Assembly: GCF_032884065.1 (NCBI RefSeq)
Contig: NC_088872.1
Coordinates: 3,038,001 to 3,102,000 of the forward strand
Reading direction: 5' to 3'
Origin: Artemia franciscana
Lineage: Eukaryota > Arthropoda > Branchiopoda > Anostraca > Artemiidae
DNA: 64,000 bases
The notes below the pieces were generated by a model. It saw only the letters and a list, made by a program, of their open reading frames with translations. It was not told the origin of the DNA and searched no databases. Position 1 is the stretch's first letter. Every line of letters begins with the position of its first letter. Below, piece after piece: positions 11,455 to 26,888 of this stretch. The position numbers were made by a program, and so were the translations under genes.

Positions 11455-12748
11455 CATCTTTTCGAAAAAAGGAGTGGGGGAGGAGGCCTTGTTGCCATCC
11501 AATGTTTTGGTTACTTAAAAAAGGCAACTAAAACTTTTAATTTTGTACGAACATTTTATTAGTAAAAATATACGTAACTTACGAGTTAGCTTATGTAACG
11601 AACTTTTGTATTCGTATGTTTTTACTATGTATGTGAGGGGGTTCATCCCCTCGTCAGTGCCTCCCTCTTTACACTAAAGCTTAAATTTTGTCCCAATTCC
11701 TTAAGAATGACCCCTGAATCACAAAACCCGTAGAATAAATAGCTGAAATTACTAAATATACTTTAGCGTAAAGAGCGAGGTATTAGGAGGAGGTGAACCC
11801 CTCATATGCGTAATAATTTTTATTCGTTTTAAGTTTTAATGCTGCTCCTTACTTTCTGTTGAAAAACCTTTTTCATATTTATTTTTAATTTTTTTAACAA
11901 TGCTAGAAAATCCTGCGCTCCGTACATTGAAATTTTCTTCCCCCATGACAAATTCCTCCATAGAAAGCTCCCCCAACATATCCCCCACTTCTCAGCCCCT
12001 CCCTTCCCAACCAAAAAATCCCTCTTAAAACGTGTGTGCACTTCCCAATAACCATTACTGTATGTAAGCACTAGTCAAAGCTTGTAACTTGTAGCCCCTC
12101 CCTGGGGACTGTGGGGGAGTAAGTCGTCCCCAAACACATAGTTATAAGGTTTTTCGACTACGCTGAATAAAATGGCAATCTCAGAGTTTTGATCCGGTGA
12201 CTTTGGCGGTGGCCTCGGTGCCCTCCAATTTTATTGGTCACTTAGAAAAGGCACTAGAACTTTTATTTCCGTTAGAATAAGCCCTCTCGCAACATTCTAG
12301 GACCACTGCTTCGATACGATCACCCCTGGGGAAAAGAAAAAAAAAAAATAAACACACATCTGTGATCTGCCTTCTGGCAAAAAAGGCAAAATTTCCACAT
12401 TTTTGTAGATAGGAGCTTGAAACTTCTACAGTTGGGTTCTCTGATACGTTGAATCTTATGGTGTGATTTTCGTTAAAATTCTATGACTTTAAGGTAGCGT
12501 TTCTCCCTATTTTCTAAAATAAGGCAAATTTTCTGTGGCTCGTAAATTTGGATGGGTAAAACTGAACTTGATGAAACTTCATCAAAATTCAGTCATCCAA
12601 ATTCAGTCATCAAAATCAGCATCAAAATTGGATTCTTTTGATGTAGCTATTGGTATCAAAATTCCATTTTTTAAAGTTTTGGTTACTATTGAGCCGGGTC
12701 GCTCCTTACTACAGTTCTCTACCACGAACTGTTTGAAAAATGAATGAG
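11455..12748 (-). repeat. Dispersed repeat R1, near full-length inverted copy
   Basis: Read on the minus strand this follows the copy at 28562-30060 from its start (CAGTTCGTGGTAGAG, then AGTAAGGAGCGACCCGGCTC) through GTGATCGTATCG, GGGGACGACTTACTCCCCCA and GCAGGATTTTCTAGCATT to the GAGCGAGGTATT segments. It ends in lower-complexity sequence near 11455. No coding capacity. Confidence 0.7.
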
Positions 12749-12855
12749 ACCTAAGTTACTAAATAGTTACTAATTTAGTTTAGACTTTAATAGTTTTATT
12801 CATATATTTTAATAAATACTGCAAAACGAGGAACGAAATTCCAAACAATTTAACT

Positions 12856-13030
12856 TTGATTTCTTCAGGTTGACCTGAAGAAATCAAATGATTTCTTCAA
12901 TGATTTCTTCAATCAAGAAATCAATTCAAATGATTTCTTTCAAATGAAGAAAATCTTTCAAATGATTTCAAAAGAAGAAATCTTTCAAATGATTTCTTCA
13001 ATCAAGAATTCAAATGAAGAAATCAAATAT
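12856..13030. repeat. Short tandem/palindromic repeat (GATTTCTTCAATCAAGAAATC family)
   Basis: Blocks of AAATGATTTCTTCAA and its complement TTGAAGAAATCATTT alternate imperfectly over ~170 bases, so the tract can fold back on itself at several registers. Confidence 0.7.
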
Positions 13031-13789
13031 ACTGATACGTATATTTATGGAATATTAGCTAAGATAAGACGCAGCAAATGAAAACTAAAACATTCTTGCA
13101 GTCGGTCAACGAATTTTTAATTCAATAAAATAATCAGAACTTACACTCCAGTGCTGCCTATAATATAGAGCCATATGCCTACAACCCATATTTTTTTATT
13201 CTTATGCTAGAAGGTACGGTATATTAATCTAACCAACAAGAAAAATTACAAATCATGGTTTTTTCTAAAACAAAATAAACCATTGAAAGCAATTTGGTTT
13301 AAAGATGAATCCAAGTTGCTCCAAATAACGAAACTAATTCGAAACAGCATATTAAAATTCAGCTATATCGGTTTACCAGTGATTCAATTCCATATTTAAC
13401 GAAAAACAAAACAAAATGATAAATATTTTACATGAATGTATTAATTCAAAACAAAAGCAAATCACGTATACTACATTTATATATCATATCTCAGAAAGAG
13501 GTGATCAAATTAACCTTAGGCAGCGAGAATTTTCAACAAATTCTTACCAAGAGGTTCTTTGTGCCCTAAATTATATGGACTTCCAAAGATACATAAGCCA
13601 AATCTGCCATTACGACCAATTGTTGCGAGTAACTAGTCACCAACAAGTCCTCTGCGTAAGTGGCTAGTGTCATTGTGTAAACCACTCATGTCTTCACAAA
13701 TTTCTTACATTAAGAATTCGTCAGAACTTGTAAAAAAACTAAAAGAAGTTGAGATTTCTTCAAATTCTATAATTTAAAGTTTTGAAATA

Positions 13790-14248
13790 GTGTCAATGTA
13801 TACGAGTATTGATATAAAAGCCGCAGAAATTCTTCTTGAGAGAAAGATACTAAGAAATTTGGACTTAATTAGTGGTGAAAAAGTTTTGGAAGTCGGTGTA
13901 ATTATGAATTTAGTTAGGTTGTGCAACATGTTCTCTTATTTTTTTCAATTCAGAGGGGGCTTTTTAGAACAAGTAAATGGTTTACCCATGGGAGCCCCTT
14001 TAAGTCCTTTATTAGCAAATTGTTTTGTAGAAAATATTGAAACTATAGCGTTAGATTCATATTTTTTTAAACATAAATTTTGGGGGAGATATATGGATGA
14101 CATAATTTCAGTATGGAATTATGGGGTGGAGGAATTAAAAAGTTTTTTCGAACATCTTAATTTTTGGGGAGGGGATTTGAAATTTACAATAGAATTAGAA
14201 GAGGATAATAAACTTCCTTTTCTGGATGTCCTTCTTTTAAAAAAATGA
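13790..14248 (+). pseudogene. Penelope-like RT core
   Basis: 152-codon frame. Visible RT landmarks: MYTSIDIKAA (start of the catalytic palm), VNGLPMGAPLSPLLANCFVE (motif B region), RYMDDIISVW (YMDD catalytic box), LNFWGGDLKFTIE and LPFLDVLLLKK (thumb boundary). The enzyme would copy the element's RNA onto a nicked or telomeric 3' end. It is a partial RT; the fingers lie upstream in another frame. Confidence 0.85.
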
Positions 14249-14300
14249 AAATAGTCTGGATTTTAAGATTTACAGAAAACCTACTAACAAAAAAAGATTT

Positions 14301-15197
14301 TTGTCGTTTTTCTCCTGTCATGCTCGCCAAGTAAAAATTGATTTAATCATATCCTTAACTGACTGCATTTTTATAATTTGTTCTCCAAAATTCATTGAGG
14401 AGGAATTTTTGTTGTTAAAAGAGATTTTAATAAGTAACCCTTATCCGGGCTGGTTAATTAACCAGACTTTTTCGAAAAGAAGGAAAAAATTTCTAGAATG
14501 TTCTGACGATATTCTGGAAACAACAGAAAAAAAAGATATTTTTTGTTCTCTACCATATGTTCCAGGTTTGAGTGAAAAACTTAAAATAATTTTACAAAAT
14601 AATGGCTTAAAGGTAGCTTTAAGAGGTAGTAACACTTTGGCTACTTTTTTAAATTCTGGAAAGGATCAGACTTCCGTAGAGCAACAAATTGGGGTTTATA
14701 AAATCCCATGTACTTGTGGAAGTTCTTATATGGGACGTAAAAACCAGAATTTAAAAACAGGATTACTAAAAACAGGATTAAAAACGAGATTGCTACAACA
14801 TCATAATTCTATTTCATCGTCTTTAAAGCAAAATACCAAACCTGAAGATTTCACGTCGGCCCTCTCGGAACATATCTTTAATTTTCCAAATAATTTTATT
14901 TTGTGTGAAAATGTTTCTTTGATTTCTAGGGACCAAGGTTTAAAGCAAATTTTCAGGGAAACAATCGAAATTAAAAAAAAATTATTCAAGAATAATTCCA
15001 TAAACAGAGATACAGGAGAATTTGGATTGAACTCAATTTATAATAATTTACTGAGGTCAAATAAAGCAAATATCACCCCACCCAAGAGCTATGACCTCTG
15101 TCCACGTAATATCTCAGATAATTCTAATGAACCGGAACCGAAAACGTCAAAGAGATTTGCCTCCGCTGCAAAAGTAAGAGCAATAAACTATATGTAA
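14301..15197 (+). pseudogene. Penelope-like connector and GIY-YIG endonuclease domain
   Basis: 298-codon frame. The N-terminal ~130 residues are connector. GVYKIPCTCGSSYMG at about residues 131-145 carries the GIY...YIG signature, here GVY and YMG, with the Cys residues common in Penelope versions. RLLQHH and the downstream SALSEHI-FNF segment correspond to later helices with conserved His/Glu. A lysine-rich tail ends in TAA. The domain would nick target DNA. The frame is long and looks less decayed than the RT part, although a short duplication (LKTGLLKTGLKT) sits beside the active site. Confidence 0.85.
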
Positions 15198-15253
15198 TTA
15201 GTTTAATAGGTATAAATTTTGTTTATTTTTATTCATGTCCTTTAGTTTTACTG

Positions 15254-15284
15254 CTGATGATGAACACTGTATATGTGTTAGAAA
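15254..15284 (+). ncRNA. Hammerhead-ribozyme-like core in the Penelope 3' region
   Basis: CTGATGA (15254-15260) and GAAA (15281-15284) are separated by a possible stem II (AACAC with GTGTT, loop TGTATAT). This is the order of conserved residues of a hammerhead core, and Penelope-like elements are known to carry such ribozymes. I could not pair a convincing stem I, and stem III (ATAT with ATAT near 15305) is weak, so it is degenerate or only similar. Confidence 0.35.
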
Positions 15285-15403
15285 TATCCAGTTAAATAAT
15301 TTTATATCTATTCACTATCAATAAAAAGGTATCATCCCTATTTTGAACTGTTTTACTTTCGTCTTAGGCAGTCAATACGGAAAACAAGGTCGCGTTCTAG
15401 GTT

Positions 15404-15727
15404 ATGGCTAGAGTAATTTTTGTTCGGTTTTCAATAAGTGATATTTTAAAGCTTCAATTAGGAAATCTTTACCTAAAAATTGAAAAGAACCATAAATTCT
15501 TAAAAAGAACAAATGAAAACAAAATACAGAGAGGACTTAAGAAAACAAGTATGCAAAAAAGAAAAGGACTATTTAAAAAGTCTGTTTTAAAACAAATAAG
15601 TATGGAGTTTGACACTTTCACGCATGCTCAAGAGACCTTTTCTAATTACAGGGACAAAATGGGGCTCATGATTCACAAAACTCTTAATCTGCCAACGTTG
15701 AGCTCTCCCATGCCACCATCTCACTAA
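15404..15727 (+). CDS. Hypothetical 107-codon frame, Lys-rich
   Basis: An open frame starting MARVIFVRFSISDILKLQLG and rich in Lys/Asn, just after the Penelope tail. I do not recognise it. Its helical, basic character and position would suit the N-terminal region of another Penelope copy, but that is inference; it may be chance in AT-rich DNA. Confidence 0.2.
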   Translation: MARVIFVRFSISDILKLQLGNLYLKIEKNHKFLKRTNENKIQRGLKKTSMQKRKGLFKKSVLKQISMEFDTFTHAQETFSNYRDKMGLMIHKTLNLPTLSSPMPPSH

Positions 15728-15729
15728 AA

Positions 15730-16930
15730 AATATCCTATTAAGGTTTCTCCATCTCTTTTTGAAGTGGGACAGCCTAATGGTATTAACCACTCTATTTAA
15801 GCGTTTTTAGATTAAATACTGGTCTGTGTTATTAATATTAAGCGGATTAAACAAAGAGTTGAACGAGCAGATACTAGTCAAAAGGATTTTTCAGGTAATA
15901 CAGGCAATAATTCAAAAACTGAATTTGTATCCATCGTGCGTTACATTAATTGTAATTAAGTTTCTGGTGTAGGCCAGGAAATATCCTCATAGATGCTGCT
16001 AAGCATACAGTTTCAATGTAAGTTCTTGTTTAATTGGTGTTTTTGGCTTTTTTGTTTGGCCTTATTTTATACTGAGTTTTCTCATTTGCTACAAATTAAA
16101 TCATTTTCAATCTGGTTTCTGGTGTCAAGTATAAAAATCTTTTAAAGCACCAAGAACATATTTAAAAATATTTTTTGCCACAAGGCTCCTTATTAGGTCT
16201 ATTCAACCTGAAAGCCAGAATTTTCTATGATTTTCCTGTTCGTTTTTACAAAATATTAAAGGTCCTTATTCGTGTGCAAAAATTTTCACCAGTGCTTTCA
16301 AACCCGACCGTGCAAAACATCCAGAAACTAATTCGATAATTCAACGACGTTTTTCAAACTTGAAAATTCAAAAATATTGCAAAAGCTTGCAAATAAACCA
16401 TTTAAAAACATGTTTCAAGTTTTCCATAGCGCAATATTTCCTGTTTATCCTCCAACGACTACCCTAACTGCGCATCATACATCTAACGCTAGCCAAACAA
16501 GTCAAGGTTAATTTTAAATAGTCTTTGTTACACTTAAATGTGTCATTTCTATATTTCTTTTATTTATAACTAGCAACTGGTAAACTAATTTTTAATCATA
16601 GTAATCAATTACTTCAAATAAACACTGTATTAGAGCACAGCAACAGCTGGCATAGACATGCCCAGACAAAAAATTTGTTGACAGAAAAAAATCACACTTA
16701 CGTGTTTATCTATGTCAGGTCTGTATGTTTGTAAATTTAAGAAAATAAATTTTTAAAATGGATATTTGGAAGGGTATTATCAACTAAATAGAATAATTGG
16801 TCTTTTAAAAAATATTTTCTGGCAGCTAAGTCAACACCTAACAATTTGACGCCATGAAAAATTTTAATCATGAACTAATTAAAGCATAGCTTAGATTTTT
16901 TACTATTTCATAATATATATGCATGAAAAT
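15730..16930. other. No gene seen (1.2 kb)
   Basis: AT-rich sequence without frames, RNA motifs or repeats matching the rest of the window. Confidence 0.4.
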
Positions 16931-16931
16931 A

Positions 16932-18911
<1,980 letters not shown>

Positions 18912-18931
18912 TATATATATATATATCTATA

Positions 18932-20406
18932 CTAGCTGTTGGGGTGGCGCTTCGCGCCACCCCAACACCTAGTTGGTGGGGGCGCTTCGCGCCCCCCCCA
19001 AGCCCCCCCGCGCGCGTAAGTCGTTACGCGCCATAATAGTTACGCGCCATTGTAGTTGTGTCCCTATGTCCCACCTGTGAATATAGATATATATATATAT
19101 ATATGGTTTTAACTACGTAAAACTTACGAATATACAACATTCTTTGCTGTCCCATTGTCTTTGCATATAAATAGATTGTCAGGTTTACCGACTCTTGAAC
19201 ATGCAACATATAATGGTCCATGGGAAAACAATCTGTATTCAGATCTATACCTCATGATTCTAATGATTGCCCTTGAGCTTTGTTGATGGTGATTGCTAAT
19301 CGACCATTCCCTGTCCCGGTGTCCCGGTCGTCATTTACATCCCCCTGTTTCCCCCGGTGTCCCCGTTGTAGTTGTGTCCCTGTGTCCCGGTCGTCATTTA
19401 TATTCCCTGTGTCCCGGGTCCCGGTCATCATTTGTATCCCGGTGTCCCGGTCTGTATATACATTCGTTTTTTAGTTTTGTTTTTCTCCTTTATTTTTTTC
19501 CTTTTTTTTTCTTTTTTAGCTTATTTAGATTTTTAGATTTTTTAGTTTTTTTTATTAGTTTTTAGTTTTTATTTCTTTTTAGTTTTTTTGTCCCGGTCGT
19601 CATTTATATCCCCCTGTTTCCCCCGGTGTCCCCGTTGTAGTTGTGTCCCTGTGTCCCGGTCGTTATTTATATTCCCTGTGTCCCGGTCGTCATTTGTATC
19701 CCGGTGTACCGGTCTGTATATACATTCGTTTTTTAGTTTTGTTTTTCTCCTTTATTTTTTTCCTTTTTTTTTCTTTTTTAGTTTATTTAGATTTTTAGAT
19801 TTTTTAGTTTTTTTATTAGTTTTTAGTTTTTTTTTCTTTTTAGTTTTTTTGTAGTTTTTACCTTCTTTTTAGTTTTGTTAATTTTTTTTTTTACTTGTGT
19901 CCTGGTCGTCATTTATACTCCCTGTGTCCCGGTGCTTTGTTGATTGCTAATCGAACATTCCTTTTGTCCTGGTCGCTTTCTCTTTGAGTGTCGTCATTTA
20001 TTTTTTTCTTTTTTAGTTCTTTTAGTTTTTACCTTTTTTAGTTTTTTTTAGTTTTTAGTTTTTTTAGTTTTTTACCTTTTTTTAGTTTTTTTAGTTTTTT
20101 TAGTTTTTTAGCTTTTTTATTTTTTTTATTAGTTTTTAGTTTTTTTGTAGTTTTTGCCTTTTTTTTAGTTTTTTTAGTTTTTTAGCTTTTTTATTAGTTT
20201 TTAGTTTTTTTTGTAGTTTTTGCCTTTTTTTAGTTTTTTTAGTTTTTTAGCTTTTTTATTTTTTTTATTAGTTTTTAGTTTTTTTTGTAGTTTTTGCCTT
20301 TTTTTAGTTTTTTCAGTTTTGACGTCACCTGATCCAGTTTTTTCAGGTGACGTCACCTGATCCACGATCCACAGATCCACAGACAACTTATTTTTATATA
20401 TATAGA
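18932..20406 (-). mobile_element. Non-autonomous Helitron H2, tail-to-tail with H1
   Basis: The minus-strand 3' terminus CTAG is at 18932-18935 and the 5' TC end at 20406. It carries a doubled terminator: a GGTGGCGC-type hairpin, then a second hairpin-CTAG 37 bp inward. The RepHel C-terminal remnant, GAC-type minisatellite and T-rich (A-rich on its own strand) minisatellite follow inward. Only 20 bp of TA-rich sequence separate its 3' end from that of H1, so H1 and H2 form an inverted repeat about 18922. Near the 5' end is the perfect palindrome TCAGGTGACGTCACCTGA (20343-20360). Confidence 0.8.
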
Positions 20407-20968
20407 TAGTTTTTTTTTTTTTTACTTATGTCCTGGTCGTCATTTATACTCCCTGTGTCCCGGTGCTTTGTTGATTGCTAATCGAACATTCCTTTTGTCC
20501 TGGTCGCTTTCTCTTTGAGTGTCGTCATTTATTAGTTTTTTCCTTTCTTTTTTAGTTTTTTATTGGTTTTTACCTTTATTTTAGCTTATTTTTCAGTTTT
20601 TTCCTTTTTTTTAGTTTTTTTTTATTTTTTATTTTTTTTAGTTTTTTACCTTTTTTTAGTTTTTTTAGTTTTTTTAGTTTTTTAGCTTTTTTACTTTTTT
20701 TATTAGTTTTTAGTTTTTTTTTGTAGTTTTTGCCTTTTTTTAGTTTTTTCAGTTTTTTTTTTAGTTTTTTATTGGTTTTTACCTTTATAGTTTTTTTAGT
20801 TTTTTAGCTTTTTTATTTTTTTTATTAGTTTTTAGTTTTTTTTGTAGTTTTTGCCTTTTTTTAGTTTTTTCAGTTTTGACGTCACCTAATCCAGTTTTTT
20901 CAGGTGACGTCACCTGACACATCCATCCATCCATCCATCCACAGACAACTTATTTTTATATATATCTA
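20407..20968 (-). mobile_element. 5' part of another Helitron, head-to-head with H3
   Basis: Repeats the 5' half of H2: TTACTTATGTCCTGGTCGTC, T-rich minisatellite, a CRE palindrome (20900-20917), (CATC)n, and CAACTTATTTTTATATATA at 20948-20966. Its 5' end touches that of H3 at 20965. It lacks its own 3' end, so H2 probably inserted into it or replaced the rest. Confidence 0.7.
20900..20917. promoter_or_regulatory. CRE-type palindrome TCAGGTGACGTCACCTGA
   Basis: A perfect 18-bp palindrome whose centre is TGACGTCA, the full ATF/CREB consensus. The identical palindrome sits just inside Helitron 5' ends at 20343-20360, 21032-21049, 22582-22599, 27965-27982 and 36077-36094. Other copies keep the core as GTGACGTCAT or GTGACGTCGT (17112, 26205, 63600). 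It could be part of the Helitron promoter or a Rep recognition palindrome; neither is shown by the sequence. Confidence 0.6.
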
Positions 20969-22536
20969 TCTATATATATAAAAATAAGTTGTCTGTGGAT
21001 GGATGGATGGATGGATGTGTGGATGGATGTGTCAGGTGACGTCACCTGAAAAAACTGGATTAGGTGACGTCAAAACTGAAAAAACTAAAAAAAGGCAAAA
21101 ACTACAAAAAAAACTAAAAACTAATAAAAAAAATAAAAAAGCTAAAAAACTAAAAAAAACTATAAAGGTAAAAACCAATAAAAAACTAAAAAAAAAACTG
21201 AAAAAACTAAAAAAAAGGCAAAAACTACAAAAAAAACTAAAAACTAATAAAAAAAGTAAAAAAGCTAAAAAACTAAAAAAACTAAAAAAACTAAAAAAAG
21301 GTAAAAAACTAAAAAAAATAAAAAATAAAAAAAAAACTAAAAAAAGGAAAAAACTGAAAAATAAGCTAAAATAAAGGTAAAAACCAATAAAAAACTAAAA
21401 AAAAAAGGAAAAAACTAATAAATGACGACACTCAAAGAGAAAGCGACCAGGACAAAAAACTAAAAAAAAAGGCAAAAACTACAAAAAAACTAAAAACTAA
21501 TAAAAAAAATAAAAAAGCTAAAAAACTAAAAAAACTAAAAAAAGGTAAAAAACTAAAAAAACTAAAAACTAAAAAAAAACTAAAAAAGGTAAAAACTATA
21601 AGAACTAAAAAAGAAAAAAATAAATGACGACACTCAAAGAGAAAGCGACCAGGACAAAAGGAATGTTCGATTAGCAATCAACAAAGCACCGGGACACAGG
21701 GAGTATAAATGACGACCAGGACACAAGTAAAAAAAAAAATTAACAAAACTAAAAAGAAGGTAAAAACTACAAAAAAACTAAAAAGAAAAAAAAACTAAAA
21801 ACTAATAAAAAAACTAAAAAATCTAAAAATCTAAATAAACTAAAAAAGAAAAAAAAAGGAAAAAAATAAAGGAAAAAAACAAAACTAAAAAACGAATGTA
21901 TATACAGACCGGTACACCGGGATACAAATGACGACCGGGACACAGGGAATATAAATAACGACCGGGACACAGGGACACAACTACAACGGGGACACCGGGG
22001 GAAACAGGGGGATATAAATGACGACCGGGACAAAAAAACTAAAAAGAAATAAAAACTAAAAACTAATAAAAAAAACTAAAAAATCTAAAAATCTAAATAA
22101 GCTAAAAAAGAAAAAAAAAGGAAAAAAATAAAGGAGAAAAACAAAACTAAAAAACGAATGTATATACAGACCGGGACACCGGGATACAAATGATGACCGG
22201 GACCCGGGACACAGGGAATATAAATGACGACCGGGACACAGGGACACAACTACAACGGGGACACCGGGGGAAACAGGGGGATAACCTGACAATCTATTTA
22301 TATGCAAAGACAATGGGACAGCAAAGAATGTTGTATATTCGCAAGTTTTACGTAGTTAAAACCATATATATATATATATATCTATATTCACAGGTGGGAC
22401 ATAGGGACACAACTACAATGGCGCGTAACTATTATGGCGCGTAACGACTTACGCGCGCGGGGGGGCTTGGGGGGGGCGCGAAGCGCCCCCACCAACTAGG
22501 TGTTGGGGTGGCGCGAAGCGCCACCCCAACAGCTAG
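20969..22536 (+). mobile_element. Non-autonomous Helitron H3 with doubled 3' terminator
   Basis: 5' TC at 20969, (GGAT)n, CRE palindrome at 21032, A-rich minisatellite, GAC-type minisatellite (21640-22290), RepHel C-terminal remnant (~22285-22362), short (AT)n, then two terminators. The first hairpin ends in CTAG at 22496-22499, the second in CTAG at 22533-22536. The GAC minisatellite is cut by an A-rich block at about 22030-22160. It mirrors H2 across the head-to-head centre. Confidence 0.85.
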
Positions 22537-22539
22537 TTA

Positions 22540-23870
22540 GATATATAAAAATAAGTTGTCTGTGGATCTGTGGATCGTGGATCAGGTGACGTCACCTGAA
22601 AAAACTGGATCAGGTGACGTCAAAACTGAAAAAACTAAAAAAAGGCAAAAACTATAAAAAAAACTAAAAACTAATAAAAAAAAATAAAAAAGCTAAAAAA
22701 CTAAAAATACTAAAAAAAGGCAAAAACTACAAAAAAACTAAAAACTAATAAAAAAGCTAAAAAACTAAAAAAAACTAAAAAAGGCAAAAACTACAAAAAA
22801 AAACTAAAAACTAATAAAAAAAATAAAAAAGCTAAAAAACTAAGAAAACTAAAAAAACTGAAAAAAGGTAAAAAACTAAAAAAACTAAAAACTAAAAAAA
22901 ACTAAAAAAAAGGAAAAAACTGAAAAATAAGCTAAAATAAAGGTAAAAACCAATAAAAAACTAAAAAAAGGCAAAAACTAGAAAAAAACTAAAAACTAAT
23001 AAAAAAAGTAAAAAGCTAAAAAACTAAAAAAACTAAAAAAACTAAAAAAAGGTAAAAAACTAAAAAAAATAAAAAAAAAAAAAAAACTAAAAAAAAGGAA
23101 AAAACTGAAAAATAAGCTAAAATAAAGGTAAAAACCAATAAAAAACTAAAAGGAAAAAAAGGAAAAAACTAAAAAAAATTTTCATCTAAAAAACTAAAAA
23201 AAACTAAAAAAGGTAAAAACTAAAAGAACTAAAAAAGAAAAAAATAAATGACGACACTCAAAGAGAAAACGACCAGGACAAAAGGAATGTTCGATTAGCA
23301 ATCAACAAAGCACCGGGACACAGGGAGTATAAATGACGACCAGGACATAAGTAAAAAAAAAAACTAACAAAACTAAAAAGAAGGTAAAAACTACAAAAAA
23401 ACTAAAAAGAAAAAAAAAACTAAAAACTAATAAAAAAAACTAAAAAATCTAAAAATCTAAATAAACTAAAAAAGAAAAAAAAGGAAAAAAATAAAGGAGA
23501 AAAACAAAACTAAAAAACGAATGTATATACAGACCGGGACACCGGGATACAAATGACGACCGGGACACAGGGAATATAAATGACGACCGGGACACAGGGA
23601 CACAACTACAACGGGGACACCGGGGGAAACAGGGGGATATAAATGACGACCGGGACACCGGGACAGGGAATGGTCGATTAGCAATCACCATCAACAAAGC
23701 TCAAGGGCAATCATTAGAATCATGAGGTATAGATCTGAATGCAGATTGTTTTCCCATGGACCATTATATGTTGCATGTTCAAGAGTCGGTAAACCTGACA
23801 ATCTATTTATATACAAAGACAATGGGACAGCAAAGAATGTTGTATATTCGCAAGTTTTACGTAGTTAAAA

Positions 23871-23939
<69 letters not shown>
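22540..23939 (+). mobile_element. Non-autonomous Helitron H4, lacking its 3' hairpin
   Basis: Starts AGATATATAAAAATAAGTTG directly after the CTAG of H3 (head-to-tail). It has a CRE palindrome (22582), long A-rich minisatellite (22620-23250), GAC-type minisatellite (23255-23690), RepHel C-terminal remnant (~23680-23868) and (AT)n. The terminator is absent: the (AT)n runs straight into the 3' end of H5 on the other strand. Confidence 0.75.
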
Positions 23940-23940
<1 letters not shown>

Positions 23941-23941
23941 A

Positions 23942-25986
<2,045 letters not shown>

Positions 25987-26002
25987 TAGATATATATATA
26001 TC

Positions 26003-26159
26003 TATCTATATTCACAGGTGGGACATAGGGACACAACTACAATGGCGCGTAACTGTTATGGCGCGTAACGACTTACGCGCGCGGGGGGGCTTGGGGGGGC
26101 GCGAAGCGCCCCCACCAACTAGGTGTTGGGGTGGCGCGAAGCGCCACCCCAACAGATAG
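26003..26159 (+). mobile_element. Solo Helitron 3' end
   Basis: TCTATATTCACAGGTGGGAC leads into the GCGCGTAA-CGAC-TTACGCGC hairpin and two terminators. The first ends CTAG (26119-26122), the last ends ATAG (26156-26159), a change from the usual CTAG. It lies between the 5' end of H5 and the 5' end of H6, with no body of its own. Confidence 0.75.
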
Positions 26160-26261
26160 TATATATATATAAATAAGTTGTCTGTGGATGTGTCGGGTGA
26201 CGTCATTATATGACGTCTGAATTATTTCATCATATACCAATTCAAAAACGAAAGTATTCAA

Positions 26262-26341
26262 GCCGAAGTAGCTGAGTTGGTAAAGCGTTATGTTCCAGGT
26301 TCTAGGTCCACGAGGTTCCAGGTTCGAACCTTGGCTTTAGC
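26262..26341 (+). repeat. tRNA-like module inside a Helitron, copy 1
   Basis: 80 bases with acceptor-like strands GCCGAAG / CTTTAGC (6 of 7 pairs), A box TAGCTGAGTTGG with a short D stem (GCT/AGC), T arm CCAGG-TTCGAAC-CTTGG and B box GGTTCGAACCT. The region between D and T arms (TTCCAGGTTCTAGG...) is too long and repetitive for a normal anticodon arm, so this is tRNA-derived, not a working tRNA. Helitrons without it (17140-17165) join ATTATTTCA directly to CTAATACAAAAG. Confidence 0.6.
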
Positions 26342-26888
26342 ATTAATACAAAAGAAAAAAACTAAAAAAGGTAAAAACTGTAAAAAAACTAAAAAAAGGT
26401 AAAAACGTCGTTTGGTGCATTAATACAAAAGAAGAAAAAAAATAAAAAGGCAAAAACTACAAAAAACTAAAAAGAAAATACTAAAAAAAACTAAAAAGGC
26501 TAAGAAACTAAAAAACTAAAAAAAAGATAAAAAACTAAAAAAAAACTGATAAAATAAACTAAAAAAACTAAAAACTGAAAAAGAAAAAAACTAAAAAAAG
26601 GAAAAAAACTGAAAAATAAAGGAGAAAAAGAAAACTAAAAACCGCGACACAGGGAATATAAATGACGACGGGGACACTCAAAGAGAAATTACAGACTGGG
26701 ACACCGGGACACAAATGACGGCCGGTACACCAGGAATATAAATGACGACTGGGACGCTCAAAGATAAATTACAGACTGGGACACAAATGACGACCGGGAT
26801 ACTGGGAATATAAATGATGTCGGGTGACGTCATTATATGACGTCTGAATTATTTCATCATATACCCATTCAAAAACGAATGTATTCAA

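Larger units (their letters stand above)
13560..15300 (+). mobile_element. Penelope-like retroelement (RT + GIY-YIG), decayed
   Basis: An upstream block reads [20 protein letters not shown], the hallmark N-terminal RT text of Penelope-like elements. Next come the RT core at 13790-14248 and a C-terminal GIY-YIG endonuclease module at 14301-15197. A 3' non-coding tail runs to about 15320 and holds a hammerhead-like core. The element appears in more than one frame and is not whole. The 5' limit is unclear; sequence from ~13410 may belong to it. Coding is AT-rich like the surroundings. Confidence 0.85.

Noticed and set aside
20201-21374. Lys-rich frames that look like histone-tail or nuclear proteins
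   Set aside because: Translation of the ACTAAAAAAGG minisatellite; composition only.
26262-26341. Functional tRNA gene
   Set aside because: A and B boxes are present but the anticodon arm cannot be drawn, and three copies sit at the same point of a transposon; called tRNA-derived instead.
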